NCBI RefSeq assembly: GCF_023278565.1
Contig: NC_064678.1
Coordinates: 1,302,001-1,366,000, forward strand
From: Colletotrichum lupini
Taxonomy: Eukaryota; Ascomycota; Sordariomycetes; Glomerellales; Glomerellaceae
DNA length: 64,000 bases
Direction of reading: 5' to 3'
Each line of letters starts with the position of its first letter. Position 1 is the stretch's first letter. The position numbers and the translations under genes are program-made. A model generated the notes under the pieces. It worked only from the letters and a program-made list of their open reading frames with translations, made no database searches and was not told the origin of the DNA. Positions 1 to 13,400 of this stretch are shown one piece after another.

Positions 1-162
1 AAATCGCCATACCCAAACACCGATCCCAGGAGAGCAAGGGGACAAGTGCCTTGTTGTCCATCGTGAGGCTCGCCTTTTCGCACATTTTGCTAATCATTAG
101 CACTTCTTCGTCGCCGGTATTCGCGTCGAGCAGCGCGGGATCCGTCGGCACCATGCCATACC
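1..162 (-). CDS. Possible partial coding exon cut by copia copy 1
   Basis: One minus-strand frame is open across the whole stretch and has coding-like codon use, with residues such as MVPTDPALLDANTGDEEV and ALVPLLSWDRCLGM. The left window edge truncates it. Its upstream side ends exactly at the 5-bp target duplication (158-162) of the retrotransposon. If the element and one duplication are removed, the frame stays open into the other flank (minus strand, about 7762-7748), just after a plausible acceptor with a TACTAAT-like branch site. This suggests the element landed in an exon. I do not recognise the protein. It could belong to the same gene as the zinc-cluster factor at 8084-9523, but the phases I tried do not join them. 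Confidence 0.35.
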
Positions 163-364
163 TATCGGATTAGAAGTCTAATTCGACCGCGGCATATAGC
201 CGACTGCGCAGGGGCCAATTAGGGGCCCTATTTACGATTATCATAGCTAGCCTAACCTACGGTTAGAACCTCCTTTTTATACCTACGTAGATATTTATAT
301 AATTTAATTAATCTCTTTATTAACTACGGTTCGAACTAACTACCCTATAATAAAAATACTAATA
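163..364 (+). repeat. 5' LTR of copia copy 1
   Basis: 202 bp, beginning TATCGGATTAG and ending ATACTAATA. It aligns without length change to the other three LTRs in the window. It is the least mutated at its start: TATCGGATTAG where the other three read TATTAAATTA, differences of C-to-T and G-to-A type. Confidence 0.88.
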
Positions 365-3300
365 CTAATTAATAATTAAATTCTATTATTATAAATTAAT
401 AAAATATCTTATTATATAAAAAAAAATAACCTCTTAATACTATATAGGATAAGAGATTTATATTAATTAACCTTATAAAAATAAATAAAAAGGGGCGATC
501 CTTAAATACCGTACGAAATTAAATAATTATAGCCCTTTATTACTTATAAAAAGTCGATATTTATTACGTTAAACTACGTTAATTAATAGAACTACTTAAG
601 TAATTAGTTTTTTACTATTATTTTAAGTAGCTTTTTTATTAAATAACTTTTTTATAGCCGGCCTATAATTAGAAATTAACTAGTTAAATCGGTAAAAAGA
701 AATACTTATAAAGTAACTACTTATTTAATTAATTAGTACGACGGACGAGCTTATTAATATAATATAAAAAAGTACTATATAATTAAAAAAAGGGATTTCT
801 AAACGTAAATATTCTTAATAAGCGTAATAAGAACTTATATAAGAGTTATAAAACTAAGAGATCTATAGTATATAAAAAAGTCTATTATTATAAAGATTTT
901 ATAAATACGACCTTAAGCTTATAATCTAAATAATCTTTTTATAACCCCCTTAACTACTCCCTAAATATTATTTAAAAATATAATATAAAAAACGGTTTAA
1001 CGAGGGAGGAGGGGATTTAAAAGTCTTAATAATATTAAATTAAGAATATTATAGATTTTAAAAATTAACTTAAAAAGAAGTAGCTACTCTAAAGTAATTT
1101 TACGACCTCCCGCTATAGTTATTATTAACTTAAAAAAAGGCTAAAAAAACGAGGATTTAAAAGAAAAAAAAAGAATTTTTTAAAGTATTATTAAAAGGCT
1201 TCTTTTTATACTAACTCTTAGTATAAAATTACTAATTTTAAAAAATTAACTAAGTAATAAAAAGGATCGTTAGTAAGTAATAAGTACTTAACTATAATTA
1301 AGTTATAAAAAAAACTATTTAAAAAATATAAAATAGGGTATTAAGAAGCTATAAAAGAAAAGATTTTTAAAATATCTACTCTTATTAAATACGAGTAATA
1401 AGTAAGTATTTTTAATAAGTCCTTAACGTTTATAATTTTATAAAAAAAAAGGCTTAACTTTACTAACCGTACTTAATAATTTATATAGCTCCTTTACGAG
1501 CTACTTAGTATTTATTTTTAACTATTTTTATAAAATACTACTTTAAAAAAGATAAGTTAAAAAAAAAAGCTATTTAAAAATTATAGAGAGTACGAGGCTT
1601 AGAAAGTTAAAAATATATAGAATAGTAAAGAATTAGTAACTAATAAAGATCCCGAAACTAATTATTATACTTTCTTATAATAATATAAACGTTTATTATT
1701 ATTATTATTAAAAAGAACTATTAAAACCTACCTTTTTATACTAAATAAAAAGGAAGATCTTAGTAAGTATAATAGCTAGTAATTTAAAAAGGTAATAGTA
1801 ATTATTAAAAATAATAAAAACGAGAATAGTAATAAAATAGTAAGAAGAAATAGGAATCTCCTAGACTTTAATAAATTCGTTAAGTAATAAAAGTACGGAT
1901 TTATTATGGCTAGTACGTAGATTAAATATATCCTTATTAAAATTAAATACGCTAATAATTATTAATATAAATACGAGCTAAAGTATAACTCTTAATAAGT
2001 TAAAATAAGGGAAAAAAAGGAAGAACTTAATCTTAAATAGAATCCTAATCCTTTATAAATAAGTAAATATTAACCTAGATTATTAAGGAATATAAATATA
2101 TAGAATTATAAATTAGCTTAATAATAAGTAAATTAATATAGTATTAATCTATTTAACTAAGGTTTACGAAAAAAAGGGCTATAGGGATAACCCCTATTTT
2201 ATAAAATTATAAATAACCTTAGTTACTAACTAAATAAATAGTTCGTAAGTATAAGCTTAAGAATTATAAAAATAGTTAGTAAATTCCTTTACGAATAAGG
2301 GGTATTATTAGCGCAGTTATAATTATAAGAACTATATAGAATCTTAATAATAATAATTATAAAAAAGGAATTCGTATTATAAAACTAAGTATAAGTTAAT
2401 AGGGCGTATAATCGCTTTAATAAATTTTAAAAAAGAAACATAACGTAGATTTCCTTTTTATAATTACTAATAATAATCTATTATTATAAAAAAATATATA
2501 GAAGTAAAATATAATACTAAAAATACGATAATTAATAATTCCGCCTATTTCGATTTATAATTCGTTACTATTATTAATATAAAATTTAGTATTAATCGGC
2601 TAATATAGAAGAAATAAACGACCCGAAGTTATTAATAATACGTAGCGACGCAGGGATCGTATATAAATACTAAAAATATAATAATAAATATAAAATAATT
2701 TATAGACCTTAAAAAAATCTTTTTAAAAAAGAAATTATATTTTAAAGGGAAGTATAAGGTCTTATAAAAAACCTTAATAATAGTTTATAATTATTATAAA
2801 AAGGTCGGGATTAGAGAATACTAATACTATTTAGTAATTAATATCGTCCTTATAAGCAAAGCCTTTAATTACTATTATAAAATAATACGTAATCTTAATT
2901 AAAACGACTTTTTTAATATTATTAACGTAATTTAAAGCCGCTTTAAGACTTGTAATAAGAACCTAAAGCTCTTATTTAAACTACGAGCGATTTTTTTATA
3001 TTTATAATTAGGATAATAAAGGGTAAATCGTAAATAAAAATCCTTCAAAAGCTTATTAATTAAATTAATAAGCTAGTAAAAACCTAGCTAAATAAGGGAA
3101 CTAATAAATAAAAAGTTAAATATTTTTATATTATAATTTAGCGTATATTAAAATAAAGATAACCCTATACTAAGTACTTAAAAACTATAAAACGCTCTAC
3201 TTAAAGCTAAGATCTAGCTTTAATATTAAAATAAGAATACTATATTAAACCTATTTTTAAGTATATAATAGCCCTTATTAATAATATTAAATTAATCGAA

Positions 3301-5105
3301 TGTATAATAAAAAAAGAAAAGAGGCTAAATATAGTAATCGCTAGTAAAGAGGCCTAGATTTATTAAATAAGTAGAGATTTAATTCGTAAATAGAGTAATA
3401 AAGAAAGTAATACTATATTTATAAAAAGGATAAATATTAGTTAAATAACTATTTTAAAAAAGAGTATATTAAATTATATAAATAATATAAAAAGTCGAGG
3501 GTAGTAAATAATAAAACTAGCCCTTATTAGTTTAGCTAATTCCTTATTATATATAAGGGTAGATTTAAGAATATAAAACTTAGTAAAAGTAGCTAAAGTA
3601 GTAGCCTAGAGTATCCGCCCCCTATAAAAAGTTTAAAAAATAAAAAGAATCTTACCCCCTATATTAATAAATTAAATTATAATAAAATTAATAATATTAA
3701 CTACTCTTTTTTTACCCCGTTAATTTCTAAAAAATATATAAAGCTAAACGAATAAAAAGTAGTAAAAGCTTTTAATAAGTAAGCTTTTATTTATAAATAA
3801 TAAGAAAAGGTCCCTTAAATAATAGATATAAAAGTAGTTAAAAAGGTAAATTTAATAGGGCCGAAGCTTATTTTCTTAATACTTAAAGAAAAAACGCTAC
3901 CTCTCTTAATATTTAAAAAAAAGAAATTTAGTACTAAGTAAATCTAAAAATAACTAGAGGGGTCCTTTTTATACTACTTAAATCCCTTAAATACTAAGTA
4001 CGTATAAATATTCTACGTAAATAAAAAGTACGGCCTAGATAATTTCTATAGGATTATCCTAAATACTAGGGTATTATAGTAATTAATAAGAAAAAAAGAG
4101 TAATTCTAAGCGCTATAAAAAATTGCGTTAATAATGCTTAATATGTTAATAATAAATATTACGAGAATTAACTTCGGCCTAAGTAAGAAAATCGTCGCCC
4201 TAAGTATAATAAAAATAAAAACGTACTTTAGAACGATAACTTTTTATATTTTACTTATTAATACCCTATTTTTCTTATATTTAAAAAATATAGATTAACT
4301 AAGTATTATATTTAATAATATAAAGAACAGAATCTCTAGTAATAAGTATTTTAAAATAATTAAATAATAATAGGGGTATCCGTTTATAGGGCTTATTAAT
4401 AATATAAAATTAATTAATTACTTAATAAAAGATAAGCTTAAATAGCTATATTGAAAATTCGGGTACCCGTTAGTTATAAGGCTATATAACCTCCTAAAGT
4501 AATTAAGTAATAATAATATTAAAATAGGGGCGCTAAAGTAATTAACGAAAGTATATTACTAATACTAAATAAATATATAAAGCCTATATAAATTTAAGTT
4601 TAAATTATATAATAAGCTTAACTTTAACTAAACAATCGTCGTTAATATCTTTATTTAAATAGTTAACTAATCCTATATATAATCAATATAGCTATATCCT
4701 TTTAAATAGAATAATTCCTTTAAGATTTATAAATAAAAATAGTATAAGTAGCCCTATAAAGGGGATAGATCGATATATACTAAAGACCGCTAGATAGTAT
4801 TAAAACCGACGCTAATACTAGTTTTAAATTAGTAGAATTTAAAAAGAATATAACGGCCTATAGTATATAACTAAAGATTATACTTATTAAAGCGTATTAT
4901 AGTATTAAAAAAATAAAAAGGGTATATTAGTAATTAAAAAGGGTATTTAGAATTATTAAAAAAGAAAATTCTAATTTTATTAATAACGAATACCTCTAAA
5001 TAGTACTTAAATACTATAATAATACTATAAGGCCTAACGGACTTATACTAACGCTATTAATATTTAGAATATATTTAAAAACGACCTTAGCCTCGCTATT
5101 ATTAT

Positions 5106-5295
5106 ATAATAGATTCGGGATGCGGCCGGCGACAAGACGCCGATAACTTAGCGACCGGTACACGGATCGCATTATAAAAGAACTTTCTAAAAAGCAGAGC
5201 CCTTACGAAGGACTCTATAAGCTTTAGTCTTATAATATACCTATACTTATATTATAGCCTCGCTAGTTAAGTGCTCATAGCCTAATCTCTTACAC
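5106..5295 (-). mobile_element. Small insertion inside copia copy 1, possible solo LTR
   Basis: About 190 bp present in copy 1 and absent from the collinear place in copy 2 (near 15200). It is flanked by ATTAT (5101-5105) and GTTAT (5296-5300), a near-perfect 5-bp duplication differing by a RIP-type transition. Its first half is GC-rich and retains CpA and TpG, unlike the DNA around it. It therefore entered after RIP or was too short to be mutated. On the minus strand it begins GTGTAAGAGATTAGG, which resembles a solo LTR. The family is not identified. Confidence 0.5.
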
Positions 5296-7540
5296 GTTAT
5301 TAAATATAAACTAACGAGCCTAAATAGTTAAAAAAATAACACGAGTACTATATAAAGTAAATATAAAAAGGTAAGTTAACGAAGTAATTATTACGTATAA
5401 TAGGCCTAATATAAAAAGTAATTTAAATATATTACTAAATTCGGATATATAAATATAATATAAAATTACTTAATAATAAGCTAGGCTATATAAATTAATT
5501 TCCGTTAATAAATAATTTTATATAGTTATAAGGGATCGTAACTAGCCCCTCGAAGTATTAATTATAATAATTAGACTATATTATATAAATCCTAGTAAAA
5601 TAATTTCTAACTTATAAGAAAAAAAAGCTAAGGGAAACTATATAACCCGTAACAAAAATATAAGAAATTATCCTTAATAAAATCGTTATGGTAATACTAA
5701 TAAATAATAAGGAAAAGGAAATTATTAAAAGGGTACTAATATTACTAACGAGACGTTATAAAAAGCCACGATAATAAGCCCTAATATAGTAATTTATTAT
5801 TAATAACGAAATAATTAATACTTTTTATATAGTAAAAAAGAAAGCTAATTTCGAGCTAATAATTAAACTATATAAAAAAAGCGTAATTATAATTATTAAA
5901 AAGCTATATACAAGATTAGATCTTATCAAAGTAAACACTCTTCGTAATTAAGAGGTCTATCGATTTATCCTCTACGACTTAGAAAAGTATATAAACCTCC
6001 GTATATTTAAATTATAAATAGTTCATAAAATTAAAAAAAGAAATACCCTAATTATACGAAAAGTCTAGGTATATAATTTAAGAGTATAGTAACGTTAAAA
6101 AAGTAATATTATTTATATAATTGCTTATTATATAGTACTATAGCTAACGATTAATAATAGTACTAATAGTATTATTATAAAAAAGAGGATACGAAATTTA
6201 GAGCCGTAATATTACCTAGGCCTATACTTAATCGGCTATAGGGTTTATAAAGAAAATCCTAGCCTATTTACTAAAAGAAATAGCTAGTAAGTACTTAAAA
6301 AATACGATTATTAAAGTACTTAAGCTATTATATAGGCTCGTAAAATCGGGTACTTATTAATATGCTATATATTACGATTTTTATATTAATTAATTATTAA
6401 TAATTATAGTTACGTACGACCTCTACTCATTAATATCTAAATATAAAAGTAATTAATTTAGGATTATTAAAATATAAACCGACGATATATTAAGCTTATT
6501 TAATATTAACTTTATAAAAAAAGAGAATAAAGAGTTTTAAAAAGTAAGCTTCGTAGTAAAGCTAAAAAAGGTCCTTATAACGAACACTCCCCTAGTATTT
6601 AATAATAAGATTTTTATTATTAAAAAGGAAACTATCGTTTTTGAATAAAAGGCGTAAAATAAAAAAATTAACCTCGTCGATCCGAACGTAACTAATATTA
6701 AAAAATAATACAAAGCTAAGTTTATATAAAGGGTATATATTATAAGTATTTATTAGCTCGAGATAATATTTAATTATACTAAAGTAATATAAGTTATAAA
6801 TTTAATTAAACGAAACGTTAAAGTATTTAATAAGTAGTTTAAGTAATAATAAACGAATCTTAATCGAGGCCTTGTTTATTACTTAATTAACTTTATAATT
6901 ATTTAGCTCTATATTTTTATTAATGAGTTATTTATAAATAATAACGACCTTATTTCGTAATTAAAGTATATTATTATCCGAGTTAATAAGAGTATAAATA
7001 AGAGCGGATTTACTATATATAGTAATATAATTCATTACTTATTAACTAAAAATAAGTAAGTAATAAAAAGTATATTAACGTTAGAGGTTTATAATATAGT
7101 TAATAATATTAACCTTTTTTATATAATTTTAATAATACTAAAAAAAATTACTAATCAACTTAGCTTTTTACCGATCTTAACGGTTATTTATATAAATTCC
7201 TACTTATTATATAAATACCTCGTTAAATTAAGGACGATAAAGGAGAAGAGGCTTATAATCGATATTATAGCCCTTAAGTAATTATATAAAAAGCGCGAAA
7301 TACTTAAAATCCGTTAAATTAATAATAATAATAACCTTACTAACGCTTTTATAAAAGTAGTACTTAATAAAGGGTTAGAATAATTCGTAAGTAATAAAAA
7401 AGTTAATATATAAATAAAAAAATAGGTTATATAAAAAGAATAGAGAAAAGGGGTAAAAAAAGACGACTTAGTAAACGGACTTAAGGTCGAATTATACCTC
7501 TAACTATAATAAATAAATTAATAAAAAAAAAGAAAGTTAG

Positions 7541-7742
7541 TATTAAATTAGAAATCTAATTTAATCGTAATATATAGCTAACTACGTAGGGGCTAATTAG
7601 GGGCCTTATTTATGATTATTATAGCTAGCCTAACTTACGGTTAGAACCTCTTTTTTATATTTATGTAAATATTTATATAGTTTAATTAATCTCTTTATTA
7701 ACTACGGTTCGAACTAACTACCTTATAATAGGAATACTAATA
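7541..7742 (+). repeat. 3' LTR of copia copy 1
   Basis: 202 bp, the direct repeat of 163-364, beginning TATTAAATTAGAAATC and ending ATACTAATA. It follows a purine-rich tract and is followed by the ATACT copy of the target duplication. Confidence 0.88.
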
Positions 7743-7859
7743 ATACTAGTGTGCCGCGGGCCCATCCTATATTATTAGTAGTAGCGGTATCTTTATCCTT
7801 AGCATACTAGGCTCTGCGTTGCGGGACAGACGCAAGGCGGGATGTATTGTGATGAATAT

Positions 7860-8134
7860 TGTTTAGAGAATTAGATGTAGTTTGAACTGGAAGATAGCGA
7901 GACTGTACACGAATAGAGTTAGCCATGACTCGTGTATTACTGAGTTAGGGGAGAAGTATGCCATAGGGGAGAAACTGGTTCTTCTAGTTTCCAGGGAAAA
8001 CTAGTTGAAGAAGATGCGATGGTTTTAATGCCATCTTCTCGTCTTCCTTGGCATATTGATATATCGGGGGAAGGAGCTTTGGCTTACCGTTGATATAACT
8101 CTTTAAAGATCCAAGGGTATCCACTATGCCCACA
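7860..8134 (-). repeat. Candidate LTR remnant at the truncated end of the zinc-cluster gene
   Basis: On the minus strand this stretch starts TGTGGGCATAGTGGATACC and ends CTCTAAACA, with a TG...CA layout and length typical of fungal copia LTRs. It begins where the transcription-factor reading frame stops looking like its family. It contains an imperfect palindrome around 7981-8009. I see no matching target duplication, so it could be an LTR left by a larger rearrangement, or not an LTR at all. Confidence 0.3.
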
Positions 8135-9523
8135 GAGCTGCGACCCTAGATTGATCTTTGACTGCTCATATACTCCCGTAGCTTTAAACGTCTCGAGCAA
8201 CATGGAGTGCGTCATCATCACGTTGTCCATGGACTGGTCCGCTCGATACGGCACGAGTATTGTCGAGATCAGCATGGACTGGAAAACTGGGAGCAAATCC
8301 ATCCGCGGCGAGAGCATGCCTTGTCTTGACTGCTCTAATAGATCAAGCTGTAACGTTGATTAGTACAATATTCTTCTTTACGAGTAGATTGTTCAACAAA
8401 ACGACAAATGTCCGTGTATCTGGCAAGGACCCGTCCAAGCGCAAGGATACAAGCAAAACCCGGAGGAAAAACACATAGTCTGGCAAACAGCAGACAACAA
8501 CAGCAACTTACAAGCTTGTTTCCTGTTTCTACCAGGAGGCTATCGTGGAACTTGATGGCCAAGCCCCTGGCGTCAGGCCACGAAGCAAACCATAGTCCAA
8601 CCGTCATCACGGCCTGCATCAACAACTTGGGTTGCGCCGTAGTCTCGAACGTCTCCCGGTGCAGCAGCGGCCATTGGGGATGGAACTTGGCGAAGTAGAT
8701 GCTCTGCAGCTGGAGCCTCATGGCCTCATCTAGGATGGATCCCGGGGTGGTGAAGTCGAGGGTGTCGGACATCGTCGTCATCGGCATGGGACCAGCCGAC
8801 ATCATCGCATGCGAGGTAGTAGTCATGCCGGTGGGCGGATGCTGCGAATGCTGATGCTGATGCTGCATGCTCGGCGCTGTCATCAGATGACCGCCGTGGT
8901 CGGGCAAGGCCATGGAGTTCGAGGGCGGCGTGCAGCCCGAGGTCGGTAGGCCGGAGGAGCTGGACGGCGAAGAGGAAGATCGGTCCGTCAGCGACTTGCT
9001 GCCGCCGCGCGGCTGGGGCCATTCGCACGATTTCCCCTTGTCATTGCATGTTGAGCAGGTGGGTTGCTGACCATCGCATCTGGTCTTTGTCCGGTGGCAT
9101 GGAACGCAGGCTTGTGCTACGCGGGTTGGCGGGGCTGAAGGGCCATGTAGTACCATGTGTCTACGGAGGGTATCTCTACAATTTTGATAGAAAATTTCCC
9201 GCGGTTAGTTACTTATTTTCGCGCGGGATCCAGAATCCGATCGACATCGACAAACGATAGTCAACCCACGAGAAGCGTCTGGGGAATGCGACCCGATGGA
9301 CGCGACAAGTGACAAGACAAATAGTGTCAGAGACACCACGTACTAGGGAAGGGATGGGTAGTTTGTCAACCACCCACAGTCATACATACCCTCTTGTAAA
9401 CTTGGTACCGCATGATGGACAGGAAAATGAAGGCGTTGCAGAGTGCTCTTTTTTGTGGCGTGTGAGGTGTTCCTTACGAAGATAGGAGCGGCCGCAGCCT
9501 TCATGGTCGCAGGTGAAGGGCAT
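8084..9523 (-). CDS. C2H2 + Zn2Cys6 fungal transcription factor, 3'-truncated
   Basis: Three exons fit: 9523-9390, 9175-8512 and 8347-8084. They give 353 residues with all phases consistent. The ATG at 9523 is the first after an in-frame stop. Residues 5-27 form a C2H2 finger (CDHEGC...HLTRHKKEH). A second finger (CPSCGTKF...LRRHMVLH) is completed only by joining exons 1 and 2, which supports that splice. A Zn2Cys6 cluster follows (CVPCHRTKTRCDGQQPTC), then a Ser/Pro- and His/Gln-rich linker and the start of the fungal-specific regulatory domain (FHPQWPLLHRETF). Proteins of this architecture are nuclear DNA-binding regulators and are usually more than twice as long. Here the frame ends about 20 residues after entering LTR-like DNA, so most of the regulatory domain is missing. 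It sits between two dead retrotransposons and is probably non-functional, or acts as a truncated DNA-binding protein. Confidence 0.8.
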
Positions 9524-10236
9524 TCTGGGGACCTCCAACGCAAGGAAGGGATAGATCCATTGCCCTGGAGGTAGTTGCCGGCGGGTTGACTAGATCTAAA
9601 AGAGGTTGCTTGAGAAGGGGGCCGGATAGCCACCCGGAGATAGGATAGGATAGGTTAAAGAGGGCTAAAGGCTTAGGTGGTCTGGTCTGGGTCCAGGTCC
9701 AGGTCTTGTGTGTGTGTGAGTGTGCCGCGTGCGTGGAGAGCGTGTGGGCGTTATGTTGGGTGTTCGGACGTGGACTTCGCTTGAATCCGCCGTACGCTTA
9801 GCTCTTGGACGAGACGACTATGCTTGCCAGGAGGCCAGGGACTAGGACTAGGACTACCTAGGAGGGAGATGACTGAGGTGGACGGCGGTGGAGGGTGGGT
9901 GTCAAGGCTAAACCTTCCGCGGCAGTTGGATGCGCCTATGCTCGCCAACGATTGGCTGGGCGTCCGTCTGGCCCATCTATAGGCCCAATTACTCAGCCGG
10001 TGGGATACCGAGATAAGTGGGGTGTCTATCGCCGGGGCGGGGCCTCCGGGCGCCGAGCTTATGTATGCGTCCGCCGGTACACCGGTAGGATAACGGTAAG
10101 CAACAGCGGAGGGCCCGGCCTTAATGAATAATGATGGTTATAGGCAGAGTCTCATAGTCTTTCTGTATAATATGAATGGGGGATCGCCCTATACTGAAGA
10201 GTTGCAGATGCCCTTATATTACTAAAGAGATATAGT
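9524..10236. other. Non-coding upstream region of the zinc-cluster gene
   Basis: GC-balanced DNA with a GT-rich microsatellite-like run near 9705-9725. I see no ORF with recognisable domains. The promoter and 5' leader of the minus-strand transcription factor should lie here. The right end holds ATAGT (10232-10236), one half of the target duplication of copia copy 2. Confidence 0.5.
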
Positions 10237-10438
10237 TATTAAATTAGAAGTTTAATTCGACCGCGGCGTACGGCCGACTGCGCAGGGGCTAATTAGGGGC
10301 CCTATTTATAATTATCGTAGCTAGCCTAACTTATAATTAGAACCTCCTTTTTATACTTACGTAGATATTTATATAGTTTAATTAATCTCTTCGTTAACTA
10401 CGGTTCGAACTAACTACTTTATAATAAGGATACTAATA
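10237..10438 (+). repeat. 5' LTR of copia copy 2
   Basis: 202 bp, beginning TATTAAATTAGAAG and ending GATACTAATA. It aligns base for base in length with the other LTRs. Confidence 0.88.
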
Positions 10439-13400
10439 CTAATTAGTAATTAAATTCTATTATTATAGATTAGTAAAATATCTCGCTACGTAGAAGAGAC
10501 GACTTCTTAATACTATACGGGATAAGAGATTTATATTAATTAACTTTATAAAAGTAGATAAAAAAGGAGGCGATTTTTAAATACCGCACGGAATTAAGTA
10601 ATCGTAGCCCTTTACTACTTACGAGAGGTTAACGTTTATTATATTAAAATACGTTAATTAATAGAACTACTTAAGCGACTAGCTTTTTATTATTACCCCG
10701 AGTAGCTTTTTTATTAAATAACTTTTCTATAGCCGGCCCGTAATTAGAAATTAACTAGTTAAATTAATAAAAAGAAATACTTACGTAACGACTACCTACT
10801 TAATTAATTAGCATAACGAACGAGTTTAATAATATAATATAAAAGAATATTGCGCGATTAAAAAAGGGGATTTCTAAATATAAATATTCTTATTTAATAA
10901 CGAAAGTAACTTTATAAGAGTTATTAAGCTAAGAGATTTATAGTATATAAAAAAGTCTATTATTACGAGGATTTTATAAGTACGACTTTAAGCTTACGAT
11001 CTAAACGACCTCTACGTAGCTCCCTTAACTACCCCCCGGGTATTACTTAAAAGTAAAATATAGGGGACGGTCTAACGAGGGAGGAGGGGATTTAGAAATC
11101 CTAATAGTATTAAGTTAAGAGTATTACGGATTTTAAAAATTAACTTAGGAAAAAGGCGGCTACTTTAAAGTAGTCCTACGACCTCTTATTAAAGTTATTA
11201 TTAGCTTAAAAAAAGGCTAAAAAAACGAGGATTTAAAGAGAAAAAAAAAGAATTTTTTAGAGGGCTATTAAAGGGCTTTTTTTTATATTAGCTCCCGGTA
11301 CGAGATTATTAATTTTAAGAAATTAACTAAGTAATAAAAGGGATCGTTAATAAGTAATAATTACTTAACCGTAATTAAGCTACGAAAAAGACTACTTAAA
11401 AGATATAAAATAGGGTACTAAGAGGCTATAAAAGATAAGATTTTTAAAGTATCTAACCCTATTGCGTACGAGCGATAAGTAGGCATTTTTAATAAGTTTT
11501 TAAAATTTATAATTTTATAAAAAGGAGGGCTTAATTTCGTTAACCGTACTTAACGGCTTATACGGTTTTTAATAACTTATATAGCTCCTTTACGAGCTAC
11601 TTAGCGTTTATTTTTAACTATTTTTATAGAATACTACCCTAGAAGAGGTAGGTTAAGGAAGGAAGCTATTTAGAGATTATAAAGAGTACGAGGCTTAAGA
11701 GGCTAGAAGTATACGGGATAGTAGAAATTAATAACTAGTAAAGATCCTAAGACTAATTATTATATTTTCTTATAGTAATATAAACGTCTGCCGCTACTAT
11801 TATTAAAAGGAATTACTAAAACTTACCTTTTTATATTAAATAAAAAGGAGGATCTTAGTAAGTATGATAGCTAGCGATTTAGAAGGGTAGTAATAATTAC
11901 TAAAAATAATAAAAATAAGAGTAGTAGCGAGACGGTAAGAGGAAGTAGGAATTTTTTAAACTTTAATAAATTCGTTAAGTAGCGAAAGTACGGATTTATT
12001 ATAACTAGCGCGCGGATTAAATATATCCTTATTAAGATTAAATATATTAATAATTACTAATACGAGTATAAGCTAGAGCACGACCCTTAGTAAGTTAAGG
12101 TAAAAAAAAAGAGGACGAAACCCGATCCTAAATAGAATCCTAATCCTTTATAAGTAAGTAAATATTAACTTGGATTATTAAGGGACGTAGATATATAGAA
12201 TTGCGGATTAGTTTAATAGCGAGTAAATTAACGCAGTATTAATCTATTTAACTAAGGTTTATAAGAAAAAGGGGCTATAGGGGTAACCCCTATTTTATAA
12301 AATCGTAAACGACTTTAGTTATTAGCTAGACGAATAGTTTACGATCGTAAGCTTAGGAATTGCGAAAGTAGTTAATAAATTCCTTTACGGGCGAGGGGTA
12401 TTACTAACGTAATTATAATTATAAAAGCTATACGAAATATTAGTAGCGATAATTATAGAGGAGGAATTCGTATTATAGAACTAAGTATAGGTCGATAGAG
12501 CGTATAATTACTTTAACGAATTTAAAAAAAGGGTAAACGACTTAGATTTCCTCTTTATAATTACTAACGGAAATTTATTATTATAAAAGGATATACTAGG
12601 GTAAAATATAGTGCTAGAAGTACGATAATTAATAATTTTACTTATTTTAATCTATAACTTATTACCGCTATTAACGCGAAATTCGGCGCCGATTAGCTAA
12701 TAAAAAAGGAAGTAAACGACCCGAAGTTATTAACAGTACGTAATAACGTAGGGATTATATATAAATACCGAAAATCTAGTAATAAATACGAGGTAATTTA
12801 TAAACCTTAAAAAGATCTTTTTAAAAGAGAAATTATACTCTAGGGGAAAGTATAAGGTCTTATAAAAAACCCTAACGATATTTTATAATTATTATAAAAA
12901 AGTCGGAATTAGGGAATATTAGTACTATTTGGTAATTAATATCGTACTCGTAGGCAAAGCCTCTAATTACTATTACGAAGCGGTACGTAATCTCGATCGA
13001 AACGACTTTTTTAATATAATTAATATAATCCGAAGCTACTTCGAGACTTATAATAGGAACCTAAAGCTCTTATTTAAACTACGAGCGATTTTTTTTATAT
13101 TTATAGTTAGGATAATAGAGGGTAAATCGTAAGTAGAGATCTTTGAAAAGCTTATTAATCAAATTAATAAGCTAGTAAAAACTTAGCTAAATAAGGGGAT
13201 AAATAAGCGGAAAGTTAGATATCTCTATACTATAGTTTAGCGTATATTAGAGGTAAAAATAACCCTATACTAAGTACCTAAAGACTACGAGACGCTCTAC
13301 TCGAGGTTAAGATTTAGTTTTAATATTAAAGCGAGAATACCGCGCTAAACTTATTTCTAAGCGTACGACGGCCCTTATTAATAATATTAAGTCGATTAAA

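Larger units (their letters stand above)
163..7742 (+). mobile_element. RIP-mutated Ty1/copia LTR retrotransposon, copy 1
   Basis: Full-length element of 7580 bp with LTRs at 163-364 and 7541-7742 (202 bp each). It is flanked by ATACC (158-162) and ATACT (7743-7747), a 5-bp duplication with one C-to-T change. The ends read TA...TA; the canonical TG...CA becomes this by RIP at CpA/TpG. A purine-rich tract (about 7522-7537) lies just before the 3' LTR. Every frame is broken, but translated stretches collinear with copy 2 show integrase (about 4450-5100) before reverse transcriptase and RNase H (about 6050-7400). That order defines the copia superfamily. CpA and TpG are rare and CpG is kept. A separate small insertion sits at 5106-5295. 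The element is dead. Confidence 0.9.

Noticed and set aside
12929..13132. 67-codon ORF in the AT-rich region
   Set aside because: It lies inside copia copy 2 and is a chance open patch of the decayed gag region; the collinear place in copy 1 is broken.
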